Positions 1 to 7,102 of a stretch of DNA of 17,653 nucleotides are shown piece after piece; position 1 is the stretch's first letter; each line of letters begins with the position of its first letter. The notes beneath the pieces were generated by a model. The model was not told where the DNA came from. It did not search any database and saw nothing but the letters and a program-made list of their open reading frames with translations. The DNA lies in the NCBI GenBank assembly GCA_011064865.1, contig JAAKFX010000026.1, positions 1 through 17,653 on the forward strand, given 5' to 3'. Source of the stretch: Candidatus Anoxychlamydiales bacterium (GTDB lineage: Bacteria > Chlamydiota > Chlamydiia > Chlamydiales > SM23-39). Both the position numbers and the translations under genes were made by a program.

Positions 1-756
1 ATTTACAAGTATATAATCAAAGATATCTTCATCTAAAAATTTTATAAGTTCTTTTAAGTTATCACTAACTTTATTACTTGTACATTGCCCTTTTCTATTC
101 ATAAGATTTACGACAAAAACCTTTTTAGCGAGAGTCTCTTTTAAAGCTTTTGCAACACCCTCTACTAAAAGATTTGGGATTATTGATGTATAAAAACCAC
201 CAGGCCCTAAAACTACTAAATCTGCATTCATTATCGCATGAATAACTTTTGGATTCACTTTTGGATACGGCTCTAAATATATATTTTTATAACCTTTATA
301 GATCTCCTCAGATAGATAGATCTGATCTTCACCTTCTAAAACTTTTCTGTTATTCAATATCATTTTCAGATGAACTTGATTTAAAGTTACAGGAATCACT
401 TGACCTTTGATATATAAAATTTTTCCAGCCTCTTCAACCGCTCTTTCAAAACTTCCGGTTACTTTCTCTAGTGCTGATAAAAGCAGATTGCCGAGAGAGT
501 GGCCTCCTAAATTACCATTTTCAAAACGGTAATTCATAACATTTCTCATAAGTCTCGAAGAGTTCGATAAAGCCACTAAACACTGTCTAACATCGCCAGG
601 AGGCAAAACACCTAGCTCATCTCTCAAAATCCCCGTGCTACCCCCGCTATCTGCCATAGAAACTATAGCGCTGAGATCAACATCATATTTTTTCAATCCT
701 CGAAGGATTACAAAGTTTCCAGTTCCACCACCAATAACTACAATTTTTTTTCTCAT
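1..756 (-). CDS. yvcK: YvcK/CofD-like family protein (gluconeogenesis factor type), C-terminus cut by window edge
   Basis: The frame is open for 252 codons from ATG at 756 to the left edge, so the C-terminal part lies outside the window. Visible family motifs: a glycine-rich nucleotide-binding start VVIGGGTGNFVILRGLK (residues 6-22), MADSGGSTGILR (34-45), GVLPPGDVRQCLVAL (49-63), and further on ADLVVLGPGGFYTSIIPNLL. These match the YvcK branch of the CofD/YvcK superfamily. Known members bind UDP-sugars and affect cell-wall growth and carbon metabolism; the enzymatic activity is not settled. The start codon lies one base after the rpe stop codon, so the two genes are very probably co-transcribed and translationally coupled. 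A cytoplasmic protein is expected, as no signal peptide is visible. Identification is strong at family level; the role in this organism is inferred. Confidence 0.88.
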   Translation of the reverse strand, partial: MRKKIVVIGGGTGNFVILRGLKKYDVDLSAIVSMADSGGSTGILRDELGVLPPGDVRQCLVALSNSSRLMRNVMNYRFENGNLGGHSLGNLLLSALEKVTGSFERAVEEAGKILYIKGQVIPVTLNQVHLKMILNNRKVLEGEDQIYLSEEIYKGYKNIYLEPYPKVNPKVIHAIMNADLVVLGPGGFYTSIIPNLLVEGVAKALKETLAKKVFVVNLMNRKGQCTSNKVSDNLKELIKFLDEDIFDYILVN

Positions 757-757
757 A

Positions 758-1411
758 TTACAATCTCAAATTATCAACGCCTGTTTTCATATCATCTAAA
801 GAAAATAAATATGTTCCTGCAACTAAAAAATTAGCACCATGTTTTTTACATTTTAAAGCTGTCTCTTTACCAATCCCACCATCTACTTGAATATCCAAAT
901 CAAGTTTCATATCATCTTTTAATTTTTTAGCCATTTCAATTTTCTCTAAAACAGATGGAATAAATTTTTGTCCTCCAAACCCTGGATGTACTGACATAAA
1001 TAAAACTAAATCTACCATCTCAATGTATTTCAATGCTAAAGAAAAAGAAGTTTCTGGATTAAAAGCAAGTCCTGCTTTTTTTCCACACTTTTTTATAAAG
1101 TTTATTGTATCTTCAATATCTTCTGTCGCCTCTATATGAAATGTTATTAAATCAGCCCCAGCCTCTACAAATTTATCGATATAATCAAAAGGATTATAAA
1201 TCATTAAATGTACATCTAAAAAAATCTCACTTGATCTATTTATTGCAGATACTATTTTTGGTCCCATTGTTAAATTAGGAACAAAATGTCCATCCATAAT
1301 ATCAATATGAATTGCATCAGCTTTTGATTTTTCAACTCTTTTTACCTCATCATGTAGATGAGAAAAATCTGCAGATAAAATAGACGGAGCTACTTTGATT
1401 TTGTTTTTCAT
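758..1411 (-). CDS. rpe: Ribulose-phosphate 3-epimerase
   Basis: Interconverts ribulose 5-phosphate and xylulose 5-phosphate in the cytosolic pentose phosphate pathway. With ATG at 1411 the protein has 217 residues, the usual length. Hallmarks are all present: APSILSADF (8-16), HIDIMDGHFVPN (35-46, with metal/catalytic His35 and Asp37), HLMI with His68, HPGFGGQ (142-148), and VDGGI with catalytic Asp177. The frame also allows GTG at 1420, but a good promoter ends at 1432 and would put transcription start near 1425, leaving almost no leader for that GTG; ATG 1411 is therefore preferred. No strong ribosome-binding site is seen. The gene is first in a probable two-gene unit with the yvcK-like gene, which starts one base downstream. 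Confidence 0.95.
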   Translation of the reverse strand: MKNKIKVAPSILSADFSHLHDEVKRVEKSKADAIHIDIMDGHFVPNLTMGPKIVSAINRSSEIFLDVHLMIYNPFDYIDKFVEAGADLITFHIEATEDIEDTINFIKKCGKKAGLAFNPETSFSLALKYIEMVDLVLFMSVHPGFGGQKFIPSVLEKIEMAKKLKDDMKLDLDIQVDGGIGKETALKCKKHGANFLVAGTYLFSLDDMKTGVDNLRL

Positions 1412-1431
1412 AAAAAACACTTTTTTCTACC

Positions 1432-1460
1432 AAAATAACTTTAAAAAAAACAAAAGTCAA
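1432..1460 (-). promoter_or_regulatory. Predicted main-sigma promoter of rpe
   Basis: On the - strand a -35-like TTGACT (complement of 1455-1460) is followed by a 17-base spacer and a -10-like TATTTT (complement of 1432-1437). It sits about 20 bases upstream of the ATG at 1411. The pattern is read by eye; AT-rich DNA makes chance matches common, but the -35 match and position are good. Confidence 0.45.
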
Positions 1461-1537
1461 GGTTTTCAAAAACTATATTCTGAACTCTAGTCTTAAGAAA
1501 ATAATAACGCAAAATTGATCTTTTTTTTAAGTGCAAT

Positions 1538-1573
1538 CACAAGTTTTTGTTCATCAAAATAAAACAACTTGTG
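1538..1573. other. Inverted repeat in the rpe / tandem-family intergenic gap
   Basis: The non-coding stretch between 1412 and 1804 is very AT-rich. Besides the rpe promoter and the repeated promoter segment of the next gene, it holds a perfect 8-base inverted repeat: CACAAGTT (1538-1545) and AACTTGTG (1566-1573), separated by 20 bases. No T-run follows on either strand, so it is not a typical terminator. Its function is unknown and it may be chance. Confidence 0.25.
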
Positions 1574-1629
1574 AATTTCTATTTTTTGGTTTTAATTTCT
1601 TCTTCTTCTTTTTTCAAAAAAATTATTAC

Positions 1630-1804
1630 ATCAAAAAAATAGTATCTTCTTTCAATATTTTTTTATATTTAGCAAAAGAATTATTCCCAACTAAATCATT
1701 GTAAATCAAGTCGTTAAGACAGTATAAAAAAGCATCTTATTAGTGACAATAATCAATGATTTATGTTATAATATTTGTATATTTAGACAAATTTGGAGGA
1801 ATTT
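1630..1804 (+). repeat. Repeated promoter segment, copy 1 of 3
   Basis: About 175 bases that recur upstream of each of the three tandem paralogues (here, 2573-2748 and 3501-3676). The most conserved parts are a left block (AGTATCTTCTTTCAATATT here, with an A/T-rich flank), the region from the -35 through the -10 box, and the Shine-Dalgarno region. The middle is diverged. Copy 1 carries GTGACA (1743-1748), 18 bases, TATAAT (1767-1772) and GGAGGA (1795-1800) just before the ATG at 1805. Promoter and gene were evidently duplicated together. Confidence 0.75.
1743..1772 (+). promoter_or_regulatory. Promoter of tandem family gene 1
   Basis: GTGACA at 1743-1748 and a perfect TATAAT at 1767-1772 with an 18-base spacer. 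The same arrangement is kept in all three copies of the surrounding repeat, which argues that it is functional. The start codon is 33 bases after the -10 box, leaving a leader of roughly 25 bases with a strong ribosome-binding site. Confidence 0.65.
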
Positions 1805-2533
1805 ATGTCAGTAGCAGGAGGAGCAATCCCAGCAAGTGCAAAAGCATTAGGAGAGCAAGCTTATCTAAAAGCTGCGCTTAGGATGGATAATAATCTTAGA
1901 AAATTAGATAAAATTATACATTTGTCAAATGATGGTTATGAAGTTTTGAGAAAAGGAGCTCTACAAAAGCTAGATGACATTTTAGCTAATGCAGAAGCTA
2001 GAATCACTTTTTGGGGAAAAAGAGTTATTACAGCAGAAGGTTATAAAGGCCAATATTCTTTAAATTCTCTATTTAGAAAAATAATCAATTTAGCAATCGA
2101 AAGATGTGAAAAAGAGAATTTAACACCCGTGGAAAGATTAAATGGAATTAGAATTTCAGAAAAAATTTCTGAGTTTTATGAAAAAACACCGATTAAAAAT
2201 CGCAATTTTTTGACAAGATTTTTTGTTTCACTTCGTAAGATTTTTTCCGATTTATTTCTACATGTGAATAGTATAAATTATGCAGAAAAGATGTTAAAGA
2301 AATATCCTAATATGGGTAATCCTGAAAAATTATCTTCTATATCTGTAGATAGATTTAAAAACCCAAATTCTATTAAAGATTTTTTCTCAGCATATAGTGA
2401 ACAAAAATATATTGATACATTTGGCAAAGAAGCAACCGGTTTAGGAACTCACTATACAAATCAAATTGGTACAATTTCTGAAAGCAATAAAATAATTGTC
2501 TCTGAATATTCTATTAGAAATCTAGCTAACTAA
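1805..2533 (+). CDS. Unrecognised paralogous family protein, tandem copy 1
   Basis: Protein of 242 residues with no enzyme family I recognise. An upstream TTG at 1793 is in frame, but the strong Shine-Dalgarno GGAGGA (1795-1800) lies inside that extension, so ATG 1805 is the real start. Conserved blocks shared with the next two genes: ITFWGKRV (67-74), a helical AIERCEK segment (97-103), LTPVERLNGIRISEKISEFYE (approximately 106-126), a basic/aromatic NRNFLTRFFVSLR (132-144) and FSAYSEQKYIDTFG (194-207). The N-terminus is Ala/Ser/Gly-rich (MSVAGGAIPASAKALG), compatible with a type III secretion signal, but that is inference. This copy carries extra residues after the NRNFLTRFF block compared with copies 2 and 3. 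It has its own promoter. A secreted effector is a reasonable guess, not shown by sequence. Confidence 0.8.
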   Translation: MSVAGGAIPASAKALGEQAYLKAALRMDNNLRKLDKIIHLSNDGYEVLRKGALQKLDDILANAEARITFWGKRVITAEGYKGQYSLNSLFRKIINLAIERCEKENLTPVERLNGIRISEKISEFYEKTPIKNRNFLTRFFVSLRKIFSDLFLHVNSINYAEKMLKKYPNMGNPEKLSSISVDRFKNPNSIKDFFSAYSEQKYIDTFGKEATGLGTHYTNQIGTISESNKIIVSEYSIRNLAN

Positions 2534-2541
2534 GCTTAACA

Positions 2542-2566
2542 AAAAATATTAATAAATATTTTTACT
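2542..2566 (+). terminator. Weak A/T-only hairpin after tandem gene 1
   Basis: AAAAATATT (2542-2550), a 4-base loop and AATATTTTT (2555-2563) can form a 9-base-pair stem ending in T residues. It contains no G-C pairs, so it would be a weak intrinsic terminator at best. Its place shortly after the stop codon at 2533 is the main support. Confidence 0.3.
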
Positions 2567-2572
2567 TTCTCC

Positions 2573-2748
2573 CAAAAAAGTAGTATCTTCTTTCAATATT
2601 TTTTTATTAATTTGACAAACAAACATCTTCTAACTAAGTCTCTGAAAATCAAGCTATTTTCTGATATCTAAAAAAAACATCTTACTAGTGACAAAAATGC
2701 ACAATCTATGTTGTAATATTTGCATATTTAAACATAATGGAGGATTTT
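2573..2748 (+). repeat. Repeated promoter segment, copy 2 of 3
   Basis: Second copy of the promoter-bearing repeat. The left block AGTATCTTCTTTCAATATT is shared exactly with copy 1. It carries GTGACA (2688-2693), an 18-base spacer, TGTAAT (2712-2717) and GGAGGA just before ATG 2749. Confidence 0.75.
2688..2717 (+). promoter_or_regulatory. Promoter of tandem family gene 2
   Basis: GTGACA, an 18-base spacer and TGTAAT. The -10 box differs from TATAAT in copies 1 and 3 at its second base, so this copy is likely the weakest of the three. Position and spacing match the sister promoters. Confidence 0.6.
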
Positions 2749-3342
2749 ATGGCTTCAGCAAGCCCAGCAGCTTTAAAACCAACACCACAAGCTTTTTTAA
2801 GCAAAGAGCTTGAAACTGATGATGTTGAAAAGCTAAATAAAACTTTAGTACTATCAAAAGAAAACGGTTTCAAAACAAACGTTACTTTTTGGGGGAAAAG
2901 AGTTGTAGTTTCTGATTACTATAAAGGTTCAATCTCTTTAAATACATTAGCGAGTAAAATTCTCAAATTAGCAAATGAAAGATGCGAAAAAGGAGATTTA
3001 ACAACTGAAGAGAGATTACATGGAATTGGCCTATCAAGGAAAATTAATGCATTTTATGAATACTCAAACAAAGAAGTTAAAAATCGAAACTTTTTAACAA
3101 GATTTTTTGTTTTCCTTCGTGAGTATTCATTTAGTCGAAATACAACTAGATATTGTGTAGAAAACAATTTCATTTATAAGCGTTTCTCAGCATATAGTGA
3201 AAATGAGTATAAAAAAATCTTTGGTGAAGAAAAAATAGAGACTGATCCGCCTAAATACAAATATCAAAAAGCAAGAACCACAGATAGAATAGCTGTTTCA
3301 GAAAAAACCATAAGAGAGTTTTTTCCGAGAGTTAAAGTTTAA
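2749..3342 (+). CDS. Unrecognised paralogous family protein, tandem copy 2
   Basis: Protein of 197 residues, clearly paralogous to the flanking tandem genes. An earlier in-frame ATG at 2737 overlaps the Shine-Dalgarno GGAGGA, which stands four bases before ATG 2749, so 2749 is chosen. Blocks in order: Ser/Ala/Pro-rich N-terminus (MASASPAALKPTPQA), VTFWGKRVVV (45-54), LANERCEK (74-81), ERLHGIGLSRKINAFYE (about 88-104), NRNFLTRFFVFLRE (112-125), FSAYSENEYKKIFG (146-159) and a charged tail. No signal peptide or clear membrane segment; NRNFLTRFFVFLRE looks like a basic amphipathic helix. It is followed by a fragment of another gene's 3' end on the opposite strand (3355-3495), a scar of the duplication. 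Function unknown; a host-directed protein is inferred from the lineage-specific expansion only. Confidence 0.8.
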   Translation: MASASPAALKPTPQAFLSKELETDDVEKLNKTLVLSKENGFKTNVTFWGKRVVVSDYYKGSISLNTLASKILKLANERCEKGDLTTEERLHGIGLSRKINAFYEYSNKEVKNRNFLTRFFVFLREYSFSRNTTRYCVENNFIYKRFSAYSENEYKKIFGEEKIETDPPKYKYQKARTTDRIAVSEKTIREFFPRVKV

Positions 3343-3354
3343 TTTAGAAATTAA

Positions 3355-3495
3355 CTAAGCTAAAGATTTTTGAATACTACCAAAAAAGACTTTTTGCATA
3401 GCCTTGTCATCGTTTATATATACGTAACCTAGATATGGAACATCGTGAGAAGTTAAGCTAAATGAGATTAACTCTGATGATAAAATATTTATGTT
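3355..3495 (-). pseudogene. Duplicated C-terminal fragment (46 codons plus stop) of the 642-residue unknown gene
   Basis: Read on the - strand this segment encodes NINILSSELISFSLTSHDVP and the rest of the C-terminus of the protein at 4268-6196, ending in the same KSLA and stop codon. Only one of 46 residues differs (Gly for Ser in FFGSIQ/FFSSIQ). Similarity to 4268-4408 stops abruptly at 3495/4408. Upstream on the - strand the frame stays open into tandem gene 3 by chance and is unrelated to the parent gene. My hand count gives about 13 synonymous and one amino-acid-changing codon difference between the two copies. There is no start codon, promoter or upstream domain, so a gene remnant carried along by duplication or recombination is the best reading. 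Confidence 0.85.
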
Positions 3496-3500
3496 ACCAA

Positions 3501-3676
3501 TAAAAAAAATAGTATTTTCTTTCAATTTTTTTTTATATATGACAATCAAACAGTTTCTAGCTATGCCCATTACAATCAGCCTTTTATTAGAATTATTAAA
3601 TAAATCTCTTACCAATGACAATAATCCACAATTTATGTTATAATATTTTGCAGATTTAAACATAATGGAGGATTTT
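3501..3676 (+). repeat. Repeated promoter segment, copy 3 of 3
   Basis: Third copy, beginning right after the breakpoint of the duplicated gene fragment. It holds the left block (AGTATTTTCTTTCAATTTTT, one of the more diverged), ATGACA (3615-3620), an 18-base spacer, TATAAT (3639-3644) and GGAGGA before ATG 3677. Confidence 0.75.
3615..3644 (+). promoter_or_regulatory. Promoter of tandem family gene 3
   Basis: ATGACA and TATAAT separated by 18 bases, the same geometry as the promoters of tandem genes 1 and 2. Confidence 0.62.
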
Positions 3677-4252
3677 ATGGCAGGAGCAGCTAGTCCAGCG
3701 AGTGCAAGACCATCACAAACTAATTTAAGTTTAAAGTTTTCAACAGTTCCTATTGATGAAAATTTAAATAGACTTTTAGAACAATCCAAAACAAAAGTTA
3801 CTTTTGGGGGAAGAAGAGTTATTGTAGTTCAAGATTACAAAAATTCATTCTCTTTAACTTCTTTAGCTAGACTATTAATCTTTGTAGCAAATGAAAAACA
3901 CAAAACCGATGTTCTAACACCTAGAGAAAGATTAATAGGAATTAATATTTCAAATATTATTGATAATTTTTATAAAGAAACCGATCTACAAATTAAACAG
4001 CGCAATTTTTTAACAAGATTTTTTGTTTTTCTTCGTGAGCATTTCTCTATCTCATCTAAATATCTAAATTATGTAAAGAATGAATACATTAAAAAACTTT
4101 TCTCTACTTATAGTGAACAAAAATATATTGAAGCATTTGGCAATAAAAAAAAAGCCAGTACTAATGAATATAAACATGAAATAGAAAGATACGCAAATGA
4201 TCAAATAGTTGTTACTGAAGATGCTATAAAATCTCTAATTAAAAAAGTTTAA
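3677..4252 (+). CDS. Unrecognised paralogous family protein, tandem copy 3
   Basis: Protein of 191 residues, paralogous to the two preceding genes. ATG 3677 is chosen because GGAGGA lies just before it; the in-frame ATG at 3665 overlaps that site. Blocks: Ala/Ser/Pro-rich N-terminus (MAGAASPASARPS), VTFGGRRVIV (41-50, the conserved Trp of FWGKR replaced by Gly), FVANEKHK (69-76, lacking the Cys of the sister RCEK block), LTPRERLIGINIS, RNFLTRFFVFLRE (109-121) and FSTYSEQKYIEAFG (142-155). The gene converges on the 642-residue gene: 15 bases separate the two stop codons, holding the A/T palindrome TAATTTATAAATTA (4253-4266). Function unknown. Confidence 0.8.
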   Translation: MAGAASPASARPSQTNLSLKFSTVPIDENLNRLLEQSKTKVTFGGRRVIVVQDYKNSFSLTSLARLLIFVANEKHKTDVLTPRERLIGINISNIIDNFYKETDLQIKQRNFLTRFFVFLREHFSISSKYLNYVKNEYIKKLFSTYSEQKYIEAFGNKKKASTNEYKHEIERYANDQIVVTEDAIKSLIKKV

Positions 4253-4267
4253 TAATTTATAAATTAA

Positions 4268-6196
4268 CTAAGCTAAAGACTTTTGAATGCTACTAAAAAA
4301 CACTTTTTGCATAGCTTTATCATCATTTATGTAGACATAGCCTAAATATGGAACATCGTGAGAAGTTAAGCTAAATGATATTAGCTCTGATGATAAAATA
4401 TTTATGTTATCGATTTGGTCTTTAATTTTCTTTTTCACATTTGGATCGTAGACAGGAATGATAATGTAGAGATGTCTCATTTCTTGTTTAAATAAGAAAT
4501 CCGAGTGCTTTTTAATTCTTGTCTCTTCTCTTTTAATAGCATTAATAAGCATCAAAAAGAGATTTTTCATAATATCAGGTTTTACGATAGCTGTCATCTC
4601 AGATGGGGTTATTGAATAGAAAAACTTTTCTAATAAATTATCGTAGTGTTTACCAATTTGACCTAAAATATTTTGAAGTGATTTATAAGCTTCATTTTGT
4701 TTATAGATCATTCCACCCATATAATCTCTAACTTCACCGAAGAGCTGATTGAGCTCTTCTAAGACATCTAGCCTTGCTTTATTTATATCAACGCTATGAT
4801 CAGATCGAAGGTAATTTGCACTTTGCAGAAATATCCTAAAAACATTGGCTTCTTTGAGATATTTTCTTCTAATAATTCCTACTTTTTTGACTTTGTCTAT
4901 TATGAATTTAAAGGGCCTGTTTGTTTTTGTGATTAGATCTTTTATTGGAAGATCTATTGGTCTTAATACTCTAAGTAAAATTACATTAAAAGAGAGATCT
5001 GTATAGGTCTGTTTATCGAAAGATATTATAACTTGTGGGATATCATGCACATATTTAAGCTGCGATGATAACACTAACATATTTTTTACGATCTCTTCTT
5101 CATTTCTAGGCATAAAAACTGGATGGATAAGCTGCTCAATATTACCTTTTAAATAGGTTGGAAGCTCATCTTTTAACACTTGAATCTCTTCATCTGCAAA
5201 ATTCATTGAGTTTGGTTTTTTAGCTTCAATATAGCATGTTTGAATATCATTTTTTGAAGCTTTATCTATGAAAAATGAGTTTTCAACAAAAGCTACATAT
5301 GGCAAGAAATTTTTTATTGCAGTTGTGAGATGTTTTTTCTCAAAAACCTCATTCTCTTTTAAAAAATTAAGACCGACTAAAATTCCTAAAACTTCAGACT
5401 CTTTATTTTCTTGGGATTTTAGTTTTGTTTTTAAAAATTTTAAAATCAAATATCTTTTTTCTGGGTTTTGTTCGATATTTTGTTTTAAAAGCTTTCTGAT
5501 CATGTATAAAATTGAGATGATTCTGCTGATATGATGATAATCTCTTTGGCTTTTAAACTCATCTCGAGACATTATTAAAAACTGCTGCATCTCTGAGAAG
5601 ATATTCTTTCCAAACTCTTTGGGTCTTTTTTGCATGAGTGATCCAATCTTTTCTTGGACCATTGCAGTTTTTCTATCATTAGAAAGACCTTTAAACTCTG
5701 AGATTCTATTAGCATGAAAATCAGAGACAATACCAAGTCTGATCTCTGTCTCAAATGTCTTTTTATTTTTTTCAATAGCTTTAATATCTTCTATGTCATC
5801 AACGCTGAGTACCGCTTGCATTACACTAAATTTATCATCTAAAAGATTTGAAAAGCCAAAATCTGCAGAATAAAAAAGTTCTAAATTTAATTTTTTTTGA
5901 GGAATAAGATAGCGAGATACCATATCATAAAAAAAGCTGGTAGCATTTTTTCTATGTTTAGAAAATAAAATAACGCTAAAAGTTTTCTCTTTAATCTCTA
6001 TCCATTTTAAAATCGGTAGATTTTCATTTAAAAAAAGCTCAGCTTTTTTTAAATCTTCCTGCTCGATCTCATCTTCTAAAAAATAGTTTGGCAGAACTTT
6101 TTTAATTAAAGCTTTCAAAGTCGATATATGCTGAGTTTGATTCTCTTCGTCTAATAAACTAAAGGGGTTTTTGACAAGGTCTATTTTATATTTCAT
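4268..6196 (-). CDS. Conserved-looking 642-residue protein of unknown function
   Basis: I do not recognise a family. The protein is large, charged and predicted soluble: no signal peptide or convincing membrane span. It looks mostly helical, with Lys/Glu-rich stretches and scattered hydrophobic cores (for example FSVILFSKH near residue 73, and YIIIPVYDP near the C-terminus). No nucleotide-binding or catalytic motif stands out. ATG 6196 has no clear Shine-Dalgarno site. It lies 30 bases downstream of the aspartokinase stop and is probably transcribed with it. Its last 46 codons are duplicated at 3355-3495 with almost purely synonymous differences, which shows that this C-terminus has been under protein-level constraint. 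A lineage-specific structural, regulatory or secretion-related role is possible; nothing in the sequence decides. Confidence 0.82.
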   Translation of the reverse strand: MKYKIDLVKNPFSLLDEENQTQHISTLKALIKKVLPNYFLEDEIEQEDLKKAELFLNENLPILKWIEIKEKTFSVILFSKHRKNATSFFYDMVSRYLIPQKKLNLELFYSADFGFSNLLDDKFSVMQAVLSVDDIEDIKAIEKNKKTFETEIRLGIVSDFHANRISEFKGLSNDRKTAMVQEKIGSLMQKRPKEFGKNIFSEMQQFLIMSRDEFKSQRDYHHISRIISILYMIRKLLKQNIEQNPEKRYLILKFLKTKLKSQENKESEVLGILVGLNFLKENEVFEKKHLTTAIKNFLPYVAFVENSFFIDKASKNDIQTCYIEAKKPNSMNFADEEIQVLKDELPTYLKGNIEQLIHPVFMPRNEEEIVKNMLVLSSQLKYVHDIPQVIISFDKQTYTDLSFNVILLRVLRPIDLPIKDLITKTNRPFKFIIDKVKKVGIIRRKYLKEANVFRIFLQSANYLRSDHSVDINKARLDVLEELNQLFGEVRDYMGGMIYKQNEAYKSLQNILGQIGKHYDNLLEKFFYSITPSEMTAIVKPDIMKNLFLMLINAIKREETRIKKHSDFLFKQEMRHLYIIIPVYDPNVKKKIKDQIDNINILSSELISFSLTSHDVPYLGYVYINDDKAMQKVFFSSIQKSLA

Positions 6197-6226
6197 ATAC
6201 TGAAATTATTATTTTTTAAATTTGCA

Positions 6227-7018
6227 CTAAATAATTTCATATACATTTTTTGAAACTTTTTGAAAAGATTCTTTTTTTATAATTGTAATTTTTTTTTTGT
6301 TTTTATTTTTTTTAAACTTTTTAAAGTTTATAATTTTCAAGCTTATATTATTCTCTGAAGCCAATTTCACACATCTCGGATGCAGAATTTTCTTTTTATT
6401 TTTTTCAATAATTTTTAAAGCTTTTTCAAAAGTTAAATTTTTATAAAAAATAGAGTCTTTATTTTTTTTAGGATCTTCTAAATAGATCCCATCTACATCT
6501 TTATAAAATTCAACTATGCTTGCATTTAAAGCCACTCCTAGAGCTACTGCAGAAGTATCAGAACCTCCCCTTCCGAGTGTAGTTATCTCTTTGTCTAAAC
6601 TCACCCCTTGAAACCCTGCAACTATTACAATATTATTATCATTTAAAGCTTTGATAATTCTAAAAGGTTTTACATCGATAATTTTTGCATCTAAATGATT
6701 TGAGCAGGTAATAATTCCAGATTGAGAGCCTGTAAAAGAAATAGACTTTTTTCCTTTCTTTTGAAGAGCCATTGAAAGAAGACTCATCGATATTCTCTCT
6801 CCGACAGAGATGAGCATATCTTGCTCTCTTTTAGGGGGATTTTCATTAATGCTTTTAGATAATTTTAAAAGTTTATCAGTCGTCTTTCCCATAGCAGAGA
6901 CTACAACCACTAACTTTTTATACTCTTTGGATTTCTCAATTATAATATCCGCAATTTTTAAAATGTTTTTAGCATTAGATACGCTAACTCCACCAAATTT
7001 CATTACTAAACAGCTCAT
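6227..7018 (-). CDS. lysC: Aspartokinase, catalytic domain only
   Basis: Phosphorylates aspartate to aspartyl phosphate, the first step toward diaminopimelate/lysine, threonine and methionine. Motifs: KFGGVSV (7-13; family consensus KFGGTSV), VVSAMGKTTDKL (39-50), SVGER (71-75), GFQG (135-138), GRGGSDTSA (149-157), VDGIYLEDP (175-183) and LHPRC (212-216). The protein has 263 residues, whereas usual aspartokinases exceed 400 and end in two ACT domains that bind feedback effectors. Here a short Lys/Asn-rich tail follows the kinase domain, and the next gene begins 30 bases after the stop, so no ACT remnant fits. The A-rich tail could mark the truncation point. ATG 7018 is preceded by AGGAGA at good spacing. 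Loss of lysine/threonine feedback control is inferred. Confidence 0.9.
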   Translation of the reverse strand: MSCLVMKFGGVSVSNAKNILKIADIIIEKSKEYKKLVVVVSAMGKTTDKLLKLSKSINENPPKREQDMLISVGERISMSLLSMALQKKGKKSISFTGSQSGIITCSNHLDAKIIDVKPFRIIKALNDNNIVIVAGFQGVSLDKEITTLGRGGSDTSAVALGVALNASIVEFYKDVDGIYLEDPKKNKDSIFYKNLTFEKALKIIEKNKKKILHPRCVKLASENNISLKIINFKKFKKNKNKKKITIIKKESFQKVSKNVYEII

Positions 7019-7031
7019 AGAAAATCTCCTG

Positions 7032-7069
7032 TATCTAGAATATTACTAGATATTGAAAATTTATCACAA
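7032..7069 (-). promoter_or_regulatory. Promoter of the aspartokinase gene with an inverted repeat around the -10 box
   Basis: On the - strand TTGTGA (complement of 7064-7069), an 18-base spacer and TAATAT (complement of 7040-7045). A perfect 7-base inverted repeat, TATCTAG (7032-7038) and CTAGATA (7046-7052), flanks the -10 box exactly. It may be an operator or a start-site hairpin. The promoter would serve this gene and the unknown gene behind it. Confidence 0.5.
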
Positions 7070-7102
7070 AAAAAATCTTAAATTCTAAATATTATTGAAA
7101 TT

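Noticed and set aside
1412..1420. GTG at 1420 as the rpe start
   Set aside because: It would lie about five bases from the predicted transcription start and adds residues before the conserved N-terminus; ATG 1411 fits better.
3355..3789. A 144-codon open frame on the - strand overlapping tandem gene 3
   Set aside because: Only the last 46 codons match anything (the C-terminus of the 642-residue protein). The rest is antisense to the promoter repeat and tandem gene 3 and has no similarity to the parent gene.
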